Positions 47,365 to 58,502 are shown, counted from the first letter of the stretch. The stretch is 64,000 nucleotides of DNA from Malus domestica (GCF_042453785.1 NC_091676.1:751501-815500); one strand, 5' to 3'. Numbers and translations: made by a program. Notes: generated by a model from the letters alone, not told the origin.

Positions 47365-49175
47365 TCGGAGTGACAAACATAACATAAACAATTTAAGTAA
47401 TCCATACTAAGTTGAACTCTTTGTTGTTGGAGATCGAGTTTATTAGATCGGTGGTAGGAGTTTTTGTTTCTTTTGTTTTGGTGTTTTTGTTTCTTGGCAT
47501 TTGATCAAATACTTTCAGCTAGTACTAACTGAGAGCGATGTTAATTTTGAGGGTTAAATATAACCAAGGCAGTTCTAAAATATATACCAAACTTTTGTGG
47601 GCTTTTAGATGCATACCAAGATTTTCTGTTGCATCCACACAATTACTAGAAAGTGTTTGGATTTTAACGAGGAAAATAAACTTGGAATTTGGATAAAAAT
47701 TAGAATTTATAAATTGACATGTAACAATTCCCTTGTTTGAATTCATAAACATAGAAATTTAGAATTTCCGTGTGAAAAAAAAACTTGGAATTTGGTATCT
47801 CTAATTCCCAAGTTAAATTTTATGTAAATAGATGTCATTTCCCAATTCCCATGATTGAGAGTGATAGAATTTTTAACACATGCGCAAAAGAGTTAAAAAC
47901 ACCTAAAATACTTGCAAGAGAAACAAAGTTATTATAGTATCATTGGCTCAAGCAAGGTCATTCTCCACAGGGATTCTTTTAAATAGATTGACGTGAAATC
48001 AATTCCCAACTAATTAATTAAAACAAAGTCTTTATTGAAATAGAAAAAGAAAGAAAATACCTTGAAAGTATAAGTCTTGAAATCTCCAAGCTTTGTCCCA
48101 AATCTTCTCTCCAAAAAAAAATACATGCATTCTCTCCCAAACCCTAGGTCTGCCAAAAGGCTTATTTATACTACTCTAAATAAAATCCTCCTAATAAAAA
48201 GTCTTAGAATAAGACTAGGAAACTAAATAAATTAAAATAAAATAGGAAACATAATCATAAATTGACTTGGTAAATTCGCCTAGAAATCTGCACAACCACG
48301 TTTTGGACCCAAATCAGCTCCAAAACTAGCCAAAATAGCTGGATTTAAAGCTTGGACTATTCTAAACACTTCTCCAGAAGGCCACGACCCATCTGAGGTC
48401 ATCTTGGACTCCAAAAACGCATTTTAAGCCCAGAAACGTCACCTTTAGCAACGCGCACTACTCCTTCATTTAATCACCAGAAAATAACCGCTTGGTAGAA
48501 AAGTCCCAAACTTTGACACGAAGACGACAAGAGACACACGAACGTCTTCCAATTTGAATCACTCCAAAATTCATCCAGTTGATCATGTTTTTCTCCAGAG
48601 AAAGTCGAATGTCCTATGTTGAAAATATAAAGCAAAGTATCAAAATTCTACCAAAATAATTATCAAATTATACTAAGAATAGGGTGAAATATATAATATA
48701 ATATTGACTCATTAGAGAGTTTAAAAATAACAATTCCGTATTCAATTCCATTGTTTTTTTAGGTTAACCAAACAAAAAAATTCACAAATTGTAGAAAATA
48801 AAATTCTGTCATTTCAATTTTCGTCATTTTAAAATTTCTTCATCCAAACATAGAGTAAAGGTAATTGCCAATGCCATGACATATATACTTGGGGTTTCGA
48901 ATATTCCAAGCACTTTTGTTTCAGCAAATTAAGTTCTCAAGCATTTATGTACTTGATTTAAACACAATTCAAAGTTAATAAACATACGGCTTCACAGAGC
49001 AAGGTCATTAGCTTGTTCCCGGTACACGGCATGACACACCAAGTATGATAATATAACCACTTGTATTATAATATTTGGTGTGAGTATGATAATATAACCA
49101 CTTGTATTATAATATTTGGTGTGCCGGAGCATGTTCTTGGTACATAGAAAAATCTCTCAGCTTGTGTGTATGTAC
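47365..49175. other. Intergenic, with a possible nested repeat insertion
   Basis: No gene. 47640-48860 has ends that look loosely inverted (GTGTTTGGATTTTAACGAGG against CATCCAAACATAGAGTA). Inside it, about 47880-48710 has a different texture, with GGTCATTCTCCACAGGGATT, which looks like a separate insertion. At 49036-49123 a ~45-bp unit (AGTATGATAATATAACCACT) is tandemly duplicated. Confidence 0.5.
49036..49123. repeat. Tandem duplication, two copies
   Basis: AGTATGATAATATAACCACT followed by TGTATTATAATATTTGGTGT occurs twice in direct succession with no visible difference. Confidence 0.9.
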
Positions 49176-49386
49176 TAATATCTGATATAATAGAAATATA
49201 GTTAGAAGGGTATTATTGTAATTGGGATATATGGCTATATATAAGGGATTGATAGCTATCATTTTCTTAAGTTCAGTTGTATACAATTTCTCTAATCAAT
49301 CAATACAATCTCTCTTGTTTCTTTCTATCATCTTCATATTCCTCTTCCTCTGTACCAATTCTTCATCTTTTGCAATGTAGTTAATA
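49176..49386 (+). repeat. 5' LTR of the non-autonomous element (211 bp)
   Basis: Starts TAATATCTGATATAA and ends GTAGTTAATA. It contains GCTATATATAAGGGATTG, a likely TATA region, and carries a 6-bp insertion relative to the 3' LTR. Confidence 0.93.
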
Positions 49387-50426
49387 TGGAATCAGAGCCA
49401 CCAGGCTCACACCATGGATTCTGGTGATTACACTTCTTAGTTGTTTTCATTTTTTTCCCAGTTTAGCTTTTCTTCAAATTTTCATTAGATATTTCAATAA
49501 GTTTTTCGGTGGGCATTCTCCTTGCTGTGTTCTTGGACGACGAAGCGAGTGAGGTCTTCAACTTGGGCGTTGTTCTGGGTGCCGCGAGATTCTTGGATTC
49601 CATCGAATGTGGTCATTTTGCGGTGGTGGAAGGGAACAATTAATAAAGAGAGGAATTGGTGTTTCGTCAAAATTTGTCTTTAACCTTGGTTTTGATAAGA
49701 GACAGTGATCATTCCCCTTTGATTCAACCACCAGCGTGAGGCGGCCCCGCTTCTGCTCAGCAGTCTTCTGGGACTTCGCCGCTGATTTCAACGCAGGGGA
49801 AACATTGCGGGTTTAAATTCTCAATGTATCTCGAGTTGTCGTGTTTCTTGGATCAAGACCCATGTTGGTTTTTCACAGGAGTCACCGCTCTGGCGTTCTT
49901 GCCGATCAAATCCATAGGAATGTGATCGGAAAAAGAGAGATTATTCGCCGGACATAATTGGGTTCGTTGAGTTTAGATAAGAAAATCAATGAGTGCCTGA
50001 CCAGACTATCTTCGTGGGTCCTCGAGGGAAGTCGAACTGCGGCGTTTAGAGACAAACCCACCGCCATTTCTCACTCGGGTTTTGCTCAATCTTGGTTTTC
50101 TCAGTGTGTGCGAGCGAGAAAGGAAAGCCATGGTTGTTGCTAGTTGGTAGATTGATTCGCCAAGGTTTCTGGTTTGCTTCCTCTGCATGCTTTGGCTCTA
50201 GATTAAAGTTCTTATCAGGTTCTTGATTTCTGATTTTCACGATGCACATAATCTGTTTGATTAAACGTTTCAGTAAGAAAATGTTCGCTATTTTGTCAAG
50301 ATCAGTGTTTGTCATGGACTTCATTTAGTTTGCTGGATTTTCGAACCATGAACTGTGCAATTTTTATGGTGTCCAATTATGTCTCTCTGCCTCGCTGAAA
50401 TTCTACTGTCTCTTTATCTGGCATCT

Positions 50427-50672
50427 GGGAAGATTTAGGAAGCTATCAGGAGTGTCAATCTCCTTGGTTGATTTGATTTCTTAGAGTGTCATTCTCCTTG
50501 GTTAATTTTGGTATATGGGAAGATTTAGGAAGCTATCAGGATTGTCATTCTCCTTGGTTGATTTGGTTTCTTGACATTTTGGTATATGGGAAGATTTAGG
50601 AAGCTATCAGGAGTGTCATTCTCCTTGGTTGATTTGGTTTCTTGGAGTGTCATTCTCCTTGGTTGATTTGGT
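50427..50672 (+). repeat. Tandem repeats inside the LTR element
   Basis: Units starting GGGAAGATTTAGGAAGCTAT are repeated at ~50427, ~50517 and ~50588, and each includes one or two copies of GTGTCATTCTCCTTGGTTGA. Unit lengths are uneven (about 70-90 bp). They may be amplified leader sequence of the captured gene. Confidence 0.8.
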
Positions 50673-50950
50673 GCCAGTCTCTGTAAAGATTCAGGAGGGG
50701 TAATTTGCATATACAGCGAGTGTGTTATTATGGCTTCTTTGTTCAAAGTCGAAAATCTGTTGGGATTACGGTTTAGCTTCAGCAGTAGTAAAATGCATAG
50801 AGTTACTTGTTGCATTTGTTCCAGCAAGCTTGCTATTAGGTTAATCCAAAGTTGGTGTAGTTAAAAGTGCTACAATGTTGGATCATCAACTTTATTCAAA
50901 GTGGTTTGAATTCGGTTTCGATTTTGCGATTAACTGTGGCTTCTTCAGAC

Positions 50951-51179
50951 ATGTTTGATTGGAACAACGAGGAGCTTGCAAACATAATATGGGGTGCGGC
51001 AGGTGAGAGTGATGATCATATTGTGTTGTATAACGAGGCACGTGCTGATTATTGCAACAAGAAGGAATGGAAACAAGAATCTCACACCATCAAGCCTACC
51101 GAACAAAAGACCCATGGGTCCAAAAATTGACTTGCAGGACAGAAAGTTGGAAAGCAGTTCTAATTTTGACAAGACCTGA
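50951..51179 (+). pseudogene. LNK2: Captured N-terminal fragment of an LNK2-like clock gene
   Basis: An ATG opens MFDWNNEELANIIWG, then SDDHIV, then NKKEW, IKPTEQK, and in the next frame KIDLQDRKLESSSNF. This order matches the start of plant LNK2 (night light-inducible and clock-regulated), a nuclear transcriptional co-activator of the circadian clock, as I remember its N-terminus. An extra A in the run at 51122-51126 shifts the frame, and a stop follows, so it cannot make more than a short peptide. It lies just before the purine tract of the LTR element. Sequence upstream of 50951 in the element may be the gene's leader. The identification rests on memory of one family. Confidence 0.65.
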
Positions 51180-51227
51180 CTAGTTCAAACTTCACTTGGA
51201 TACTCCAAGTTTAGTTTAAGGGGGGAG

Positions 51228-51433
51228 TAATAACTGATATAACAGAAATATAGTTAGAAGGGTATTATTGTAACTGGGATATATGGCTATATATAAGGGA
51301 TTGTATAGCTATCATTTTCTTAAGTTCAGTTGTATACAATTTCTCTAATCAATCAATACAATCTCTCTTGTTTCTCTCTATCATCTTCCTCTTCCTCTGT
51401 ACCAATTCTTCATCTTTTGCAATGTAGTAAATA
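51228..51433 (+). repeat. 3' LTR of the non-autonomous element (206 bp)
   Basis: Starts TAATAACTGATATAA and ends GTAGTAAATA, colinear with the 5' LTR. Confidence 0.93.
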
Positions 51434-51438
51434 TGTAC

Positions 51439-52416
51439 TAGCCATTTAAATTGTTTTAGGAGACCTTTTCTTAAGTGCCTTGGCTATAGTTGTTAAGTGC
51501 CTTGTCATTGATCAGTAATTGTTAGTCTGGACCACACATAGAAACATTATTGAGGAAGCTTTGAAAAGGATCGAAGGCCATACCACTAATCCCCCAAATC
51601 ATAGAAGCTTGTCCACTCAAGGGTCACTCTCATATTTTCCCACTTCTGTATTATGGTAAAAGGCTCTCAAACCCATCTATCTCCATTCCAATAGTCCAAT
51701 GTGAACAGTAATATCCTTATACGCAGTGAAATACATGTTACATTTACCAATATGGATGTACGTAGTCTAATTATAAGTAAACCACTTAGACCTCATGTTC
51801 AATTCTCCGTTGGCGACAAAGGAGGAGAAGATATATGGGGAAAGGGTCTCTCCTCCGGTGATGACTCGGCTACCTATGTTTCATACCTCATGTTGTTACG
51901 TGTTATTGTGATTTTACCTCTTTAATAACGTCTCCCAAAAGTCAGGATGTAGTGTTGTTCACTTGTAAGTGAGAAGTCTTAGGTTCGATTCTCATCAAAG
52001 GCGAATTTGAATGACATTATTGCTACATTTTGAGATTTAGTTCACTCTCCCATATGATATATAATATTATTTGTTAAAAAAAAATAAATAACGCCTCCCA
52101 GAAAATGTCAAACACCTTGTTTTGATAACATCACTTTACACAAGCTTGAAATCCCAAAAAAAATATGATCAGTTGTAATTAATGATTCTTTCCATTGATG
52201 ATTGATGCTCAAAATTCCAAAGCTTGCCTTATGTTTTTGTTTATTTAATTATTTTCAATTTCAGTAAATCACTTTCCAATAATTAGACCAAAATTAGCGA
52301 ACTGAACAGAATGGAAAATTAAGAACCCATCGCATTCTCTCATAGAGGCTATAGCTATGCCCTATATAGAGAGAATACTATATCAAAAATAATTAGGTGA
52401 TAATAATTTATTTGGA
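51439..52416. other. Intergenic, 3' flank of LDH
   Basis: AT-rich, no gene recognised. A short ORF at 51701-51925 has no family signature. Confidence 0.6.
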
Positions 52417-53896
52417 TCATATTCCCAAGTTCAACTGAGCTTGGACCTCCAAAATGGTGTTAGCAGAGTCCCTCAGCCTCTGTGCCTCCTCATCAGTGAG
52501 ATGTATATTGGCCACGCCCAACACCCCGCCCCTCCCAAGCTGCGCAGGCAGGCTCAAGAACACGTCCCCTCCTTCCACTCCGTAGAAGCCCTTGGCGAGT
52601 ACCGACACAGGGTGGATCTTCCTCTGGTCCCTCAGTATGCTCCGAGCCAGGTTGGCGGCGGAGTAGCCAATTGCCCATGAAGTATACCCTTTCAGACTTA
52701 TCACTTCGTAAGCACTCTCCACAACTGCCTTGTGAATGTTTTCTAGTGTCTCTTTCTCATAGGCTATTTGCTGTTTTTCTAGGAAGTTCAACACCGGCAC
52801 TCCCCCTACGCTTATGCTCGACCACAGCGCCACGGAGCTGTCACCGTGCTCCCCAACTATGTAAGCCTACACATATATACCATATTTCAACAGTAAATTA
52901 GTACAAGCACAAAACTATATAACTTATATATATATATAATAAAATAAAAATGCAGCTTTCTTGGCAAAATGAAAGAAAATTTGAACAGTTTTGATTATGA
53001 CTAAAAAAATAAACAGTTTTGATGCTGCATATTCACAAAAAATGATCTTTAAAGTGAATAATTCTGATTATGACATTTGTAAAGTAAAATACTGATCAGA
53101 GATGTGCGAAAACTATCATAGGCTTATATCCTAACTGATTCTAGGATTATGTTTTTCGGAAGTATTAAATTTGAAAAAAAATAAATAAGTTTACGTGTCA
53201 TCTCTATAAACCCTAAAATTGACTCAACATACATATTTAATAGTACAAAATAGTACATGCAATATACCATTTATTTACCTGCACATCTTGGGCGTTAACG
53301 TCAAGATGATCGGCGATGAGGAAGCGGAACCTGGAGGAATCGAGGTTGGTGCCCGACCCGATAACCCGGTTGCTGGGAAGCCCTGATAGCTTCCAGGCCA
53401 CGTAAGTCAAGACATCAACAGGGTTGGACACGATCAGCAAGATGGTGTCCGGTGAGTACTTGACAAGCGGCGGTATGATATTTCGAAACAGAGATACGTT
53501 CCTCTGGAGGAGGTTCAGCCTGGACTCTCCGGGGTTCTGGCGGGCGCCGGCGGTGACAATACACAGGTCGGAGCCGACGGTAACGGCGTAGTCAACGGAG
53601 GCCATGATTTTGGTGCGGGGAAGGAAGGCGGCGGCGTGCTGGAGATCGAGCATCTCGCCGCGGAGCTTGTTGGGGTTGACGTCGACAATGACGAGCTCAT
53701 CGGCGACGTCTTGGGTTAAGATGGTTTGGGCGATGGCCATGCCGACGTTGCCGGCGCCGACGACGGAGATTTTGGTATGGCGCTTGGTGGGGGAAGGTGG
53801 GTCGGCGCGGGAGATGGGCTTGAAGAAGGCTTGGGTTAAGTCCAGGCCTCCCGGACCCAGTGCTGATCCTGAACTGCTCTTGTGCATGGTTGACAT
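52417..53896 (-). CDS. LDH: L-lactate dehydrogenase
   Basis: Two exons, 53896-53279 and 52866-52417, split by a 412-bp GT-AG intron, giving about 355 residues, the normal plant LDH size. The cytosolic NAD enzyme interconverts pyruvate and lactate and serves anaerobic glycolysis. NAD-binding GAGNVG is at residues 47-52. The mobile loop [10 protein letters not shown] keeps Gln120, the LDH-type residue (malate dehydrogenases have Arg here), and Arg126 for catalysis. SNPVD is near 157-161, substrate-binding Arg189 is in LDSSRF, and catalytic His213 is in GEHGDSS. The N-terminal ~40 residues are a plant-type extension. A TATA-like box lies about 80 bp upstream. Nothing is broken. Confidence 0.97.
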
Positions 53897-53974
53897 GTTT
53901 TTTGTGGGTATGTAATTTAGGTTGTGTATTTTGTGGTGTTTGATGATGTTAGAGAAGGAGAGACAGAGGGGGAG

Positions 53975-53981
53975 TTATATA
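53975..53981 (-). promoter_or_regulatory. Likely TATA box of LDH
   Basis: CTATATAAC on the minus strand, about 80 bp upstream of the start codon. Confidence 0.5.
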
Positions 53982-54769
53982 GCGTCGGAGAGAGGGAGGG
54001 GAGGTCGGTGGGATTCGTAAGATTTCCTTCCATTTCAACAGTCAACGCTGTCATCGAAGACTTGGACATGCCTTGGGAAATTGGGAGATTAATGGAGAAT
54101 CTGGACCGGAGAGGGAAGAAGTTTCTCTCTTTCCTTGTCTTGCGATTTACTTCAGAACGTTCAATCCATTAATGGGTCTTCTAGAATCAGAAAACTCAAT
54201 TGATATATAGCAGCCCGCATCTTCAATCTGCATAAAAGTCCAATAGAACTAATGGGCCTTTTACAAGAAATACGGCCCTTTCATCTTCAAAGCTTGCATA
54301 TTGGGAGGAAATTTTAGAGTCGATTTGGAAATGCTATTCTTAAGCTATGTTCATAAGCGTTGTTGTTGATGGAAGAGTGTTGAAATTTCATTAGAAATTT
54401 TTTTTTTTTTTTTTAGAAAAAACACTCGAAAGTACTTTCAGAAGTAGTACTTTATAAAATAAAATAAAAACGCTTTCAAATGCTTTACAATCTATACACA
54501 CTTGATTACATACGAGTGGAAGGATGACTATCAGGGTTTGTGGCTTAGATTATTCAAAGATATAATCACTTTTTATGTCAAATACGTTAGAAATGCTTTT
54601 GATTACATACGAGTGGATTTAGATTTTTTCTAAAAAGATCTTCACTACATGATTTGGATTGTTACTCTATTAAGTTGTGCTACCAATACATGAACATTCA
54701 ACGTGTTATAGTGGCAATGAAACAAAAATATCACAAGACGGTGTGATGACTACATATATAGGAAATGTA

Positions 54770-54960
54770 ATGCTAAGGAAACCAAATGGCAATGTAAGAC
54801 ATATGACGGTGTGATGACGTCATACGGCAATATAAGACATATGATGTGGTTGGTGATGATTGGATTATTACTTAAATTTTAGTTAATGTGTTTATTTCCT
54901 ATTAGTGACACATTACATGACTTGCAATTTTGATATACAAAATTGGTCTAACTAGCAATA
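54770..54960. repeat. MITE-like repeat, family A copy
   Basis: Left end AATGCTAAGGAAACCAAA and right end TTGGTCTAACTAGCAATAC are inverted. The core is TTAATGTGTTTATTTCCTAT, then TAGTGACACATTACATGAC. Borders are approximate. Confidence 0.6.
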
Positions 54961-55337
54961 CACATAGAGGAAATAACTTGTCTGTTCAACTCTGAATTCA
55001 ATCAGATGTGGCCAGGTGTTGTGGGTTTTCACAGATTCCCCGGATGTTATGTTCGAATACCACCTACTCAAAGCATATCTCCCAACAATGCATGTGAAGA
55101 ATCATAAAGCATGAGGCTAGAAAAAAAAATGAAAGAGATCTAAAGCACTCTACAGGTACAAAGGAAAGCAAAAATCTAACTATGTGTCACCTTGCGAAAG
55201 TATCACTCAGTGTGAACACTCTACGCAGTTCGTCCCAAATGATTACATCTTTGAAAACTAAGCCACAAACCCTGATAGTCATCCTTCCACAATCCCACAA
55301 CCACCCCACTACTGCAAAACGCATCATTCTCCTCATG

Positions 55338-55350
55338 CTATATATATACC
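55338..55350 (+). promoter_or_regulatory. Likely TATA box of the LTP-family gene
   Basis: GCTATATATATAC, about 100 bp upstream of the start codon. Confidence 0.45.
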
Positions 55351-55445
55351 CGTTCATTGAGCTAGTTCATCAGGTCAGTGCAAAGAGATATATAATCAAG
55401 CAAACTTGATTAGTAATCTTGCAAATATATACGTTGAGCTTCAAC

Positions 55446-55879
55446 ATGAAAGCCTTCATTGTTTCTGTGTTTTTGTTTCTGCTGGCTACGAACGTTTTCG
55501 TTGAGGAAGTTGTTGCAGCTGGAGAATGTGGAAAGACTCCGATTAGGTCAGCAGCAACAAGCCTGAGCCCTTGCTTGAGTGCGGCCAGAGACGTGAGGGC
55601 CAAGGTTCCCCAACTTTGCTGCACCAAAGTTGGTGCCTTGATTAAGACTACCCCAAAATGCCTTTGCGCTGTTCTGTTGTCACCTTTGGCAAAGCAAGCT
55701 GGTATTAATCCCGCCACTGCCATCACCATTGCAAAGCGATGCAACATCAGGAAACGACCTGCCGGAAAGAAGTGCGGAAGTAAGTAGTTACATAAGTAAT
55801 ATTATTTAGACATACAAAATAAAGGGCAACTGGTGTTGTAAAATTAATTGTTTGATTTGCAGGGTACGTGGTGCCATAA
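55446..55879 (+). CDS. Secreted LTP/2S-albumin family protein (eight-cysteine motif)
   Basis: Two exons, 55446-55779 and 55863-55879, with an 83-bp intron; the second exon encodes only RYVVP and the stop. About 116 residues in total. Residues ~1-25 are a signal peptide (MKAFIVSVFLFLLATNVF, cut near AAG), so the protein is secreted. The mature part has the eight-cysteine pattern C..C..CC..CLC..C..C (GECGKT, LSPCLS, QLCCTK, KCLCAV, KRCNIR, KKCG). It closely resembles the Arabidopsis At5g55410/At5g55450 group of LTP-like proteins, which I recall ending in a similar RY(I/V)VP. These bind lipids and some have defence roles; the ligand here is unknown. Reading on without splicing gives a slightly longer end, KKCGSK. 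Confidence 0.9.
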
Positions 55880-57266
55880 GCCAAAGTCAGAAGAGTCCAG
55901 CCATAGCAATACATGTATAAAGGGGGACCAGAAACATCCAATGTCTTTCAACGTTGAATTAGGGAATAACATGCAACGATGGGTCATTTGATTTGCTGTC
56001 TGCTGTGATCGTTGACTCTTCTGGGCACACTACTATTTTACTTTACTTTTACGTACTATTTAAATGTGGTGTTCTTGTCGTAATATTTCTTAATAGATTA
56101 TGGTCCCTATCCTTACCAGCTAACTCTCTTATTTCTCTGGCTACAACCGAAAAAGATAGTATATAAATAAATAAAAAAACAAAGCTGTCCTATATTTCCA
56201 AAAAAAAAACAAAAAAAACAAAACGAAACTGTCCTAAAACAAGGGAAATAGTGAATAAAAATTGCCCCCCAAAAAAGGGAAAAAAAGTATTTGTACATGA
56301 ATATAGAATGTGAGACAGCAGAGATTTAATAATTTCAAATTTAAAACCAATTCAAATGAATGAAATAAGTTGGATTTTTACCTAGGCGTCTCGGATTTGA
56401 AACTTCCTTTTATTTAAATTATTGTAGTAGTTTTGAACTTTCTCTTTAATAATAATGAAATTTTGAAGGAAAAAAATGAATGAAATAACAGTGTTTTTTA
56501 TGTTAGACTATTTGCACTGAATGAATTATTCACTGCCATTACCAAAACAATGCACAATGATTTCTTATCAGAAACTTTGCGGGTTTGGATATTTTTATCA
56601 AGCTGTGTCTTATGTGCATGTGCATGTGCAGTGTAGAACCCCTGAAGCTTTATATTATTACTTTGAAAACAGCTATAATTTGGGGTCCGGGTCCCATTTT
56701 TATTGAATTTCAAATTGTTTCTCACACAGATAACGGATTGAAGGATTAATGCTAAAACTTCCACTAAACTGTGTTTATAGTGCTGATTACCAGCAGTAAA
56801 TCGATATGAATCCAGCTGTCGATGGGGCTAACTCTCAATTATATATGATTAAAAGCACTAATACGAAGGATCGGCCAATTCTGATCCCCACCGTTGGACT
56901 CGAAGATCAGTGTCTTTTGGCACAAAGCACCACACAATAAGTCTGTACGACACATCAAAGAAACATGCTCTGCCGTCGGATTGTACATCAGTCAACGTCC
57001 ACACGAAATACGATGTAGGTGACTTACATCAGACAAAGCTTGGCCATTCAAATTCCATGATCAAAAGGATACTGGTCCCACGCACCCACCTCTTTGTAAA
57101 ATAAAATTTCCTCCTCGAGTGTGTTTTATCAACACGATTGTTACATCACCATGAATGTGTAAGACAGGAGTATCATTTTCATTATTTGGCGGCTTCACTA
57201 TAGCAATTTACTCTTTAGGAGGTCAGGAAGCTTCACATATGTATTTAAAATTTTTTTTAGCCATAA

Positions 57267-57414
57267 GAGATGTGATATCCACACACTTTTTATTACTTTT
57301 CTCGCATCTTTTTTGTTTTCGGCCGTCAGATCGGATGAATTAAAGAAGATCAACGGATAGAAATTAACAAGGGGTGTGTGAGAAGTAAAAAATGATGTGT
57401 GAATAGCACACCCC
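57267..57414. mobile_element. Mutator-type MITE, copy 2 (148 bp)
   Basis: Ends GAGATGTGATATCCACACAC and the complement of GTGTGAATAGCACACCCC. It is flanked by the perfect 9-bp duplication TAGCCATAA (57258-57266 and 57415-57423). Same length and core (TCGGATGAATT, AAGAAGATCAACGGA) as 15701-15848. Confidence 0.92.
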
Positions 57415-58115
57415 TAGCCATAATTATGTCATTTACGTTATAGAAATCAAACACAAGACGTGTTGTGTGAAATACAAACTTAAAATTCGTCCTCAACCAC
57501 TAAACCCACTCCATAATGGTTTGTACTAGTGTAGTTTACTGACTATATCACAATGTAACGATCCGGTATATAAATCATTCTGATTTATGTCTTTCACCAA
57601 TTATAAGCAAAATTAATCTCATCATCTACCTAAATTATAATATTTGATAACAATGTAATAGTATGACCGGCACATAAAAACATTTCTCATGATTCGCTCC
57701 GTTCGAGTTACCAACCACAAGCATGCCAATAGGTGGACCCAATGCATGCGAACGAGCAAAGAAAATTTACAGGTGGAAAATAAGTGATAAAACCCCACAA
57801 TGGAGAGAAGGTTGTGGAAAAAGTCTCAAAAAGGAGAACGGTTGGGAAGCATAACATTGAAGGGGAAAACAGAAAAGGAAAAGCTGAAATTTGAATTGTG
57901 TCTAACAGTACTAGGGCATATCTATCATCTTTGCCTTGCAATATTTGCTTTTGCATGCAACATCATCACATGAGTACGCTTGCAATTATTTAGTCCCCCA
58001 CATATTTCTTATTAACCAAAGCAAAATTAAAATTAAGACTACATTTCGCGAATCCCAAGAGACACTTTTTTTTCTTTTTAAAATTTTTTTTGTCTAACAT
58101 ATTTGCCGTTGATTG

Positions 58116-58282
58116 AGTATTACTACGTTTAGGTAGACCAAGTTTTTGAATTAAATTTTGTAAATTAAATGATATGAGTTGTTGATGATTAAATAATTAC
58201 TTATTATGAATTAATGTGTTTATTTCCTATTGGTGACACATCATTTAATTTGCACATTTAATTTGAAAATTTGGTCTACCTA
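58116..58282. repeat. MITE-like repeat, family A, best-preserved copy
   Basis: Inverted ends TAGGTAGACCAAGTTTTTGA and TTGAAAATTTGGTCTACCTA, with the core TTAATGTGTTTATTTCCTAT then TGGTGACACATCATTTAATT. This copy defines the family seen at ~6621, ~24197, ~44027 and ~54770. Confidence 0.75.
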
Positions 58283-58296
58283 ATATTATCCAATTT

Positions 58297-58445
58297 TGAG
58301 AGATTTTTCAATGTGACCGAAACACAGGGTGGTACACCGCGTGTTATTATACAAATAGTGGGATATGTATGTTAAAAAGTTAATAACTTAAAAAATAAAA
58401 CTTTCCACCACGTATTATACGTGGTGTACCATCCGTGTTCCAATT
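58297..58445. repeat. MITE-like repeat, family C relative
   Basis: GAGAGATTTTTCAATGTGACCG at the left is followed by GGTGGTACACCGCGTGTTAT, partly complementary to ATACGTGGTGTACCATCCGT at the right. Degenerate at the right end. Confidence 0.5.
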
Positions 58446-58502
58446 ACAATTAAATTTTTTTTCCCAAATTCATATAATCTCTTTTCACTTTTTCCACTCT
58501 CT

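Larger units (their letters stand above)
49176..51433 (+). mobile_element. Non-autonomous LTR retrotransposon carrying a host gene fragment
   Basis: A 2,258-bp element flanked by the 5-bp duplication TGTAC (49171-49175 and 51434-51438). LTRs are at 49176-49386 (211 bp) and 51228-51433 (206 bp). TGGAATCAGAGCC at 49387-49399, directly against the 5' LTR, is one base off the plant tRNA-iMet primer site as commonly seen in copia elements. The purine tract AAGGGGGGAG (51218-51227) abuts the 3' LTR. The 1.84-kb interior has no gag or pol. The LTR ends are TA...TA as in the copia element above. It must rely on proteins from another element. The LTRs differ by about 5 substitutions and 2 indels, so it is older than the copia copy. 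Confidence 0.93.
53982..55445. other. Intergenic between LDH and the LTP-family gene
   Basis: No gene is seen. It includes a family A MITE-like repeat at ~54770-54960 with an inner direct repeat (AAGACATATGACGGTGTGAT and AAGACATATGATGTGGTTGG). A TATA-like site, GCTATATATATACC (55338-55350), lies about 100 bp before the next start. Confidence 0.6.

Noticed and set aside
44711-53896. Idea that GAD and LDH form a hypoxia gene cluster
   Set aside because: They are ~5 kb apart, in opposite directions, with a retroelement between them. Plants do not usually place these genes together, and no shared regulatory sequence is visible.
52441-54172. Plus-strand ORFs opposite LDH (for example 53604-53915 and 53924-54172)
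   Set aside because: Shadows of the GC-rich LDH exons and leader. The minus-strand LDH gene is complete.
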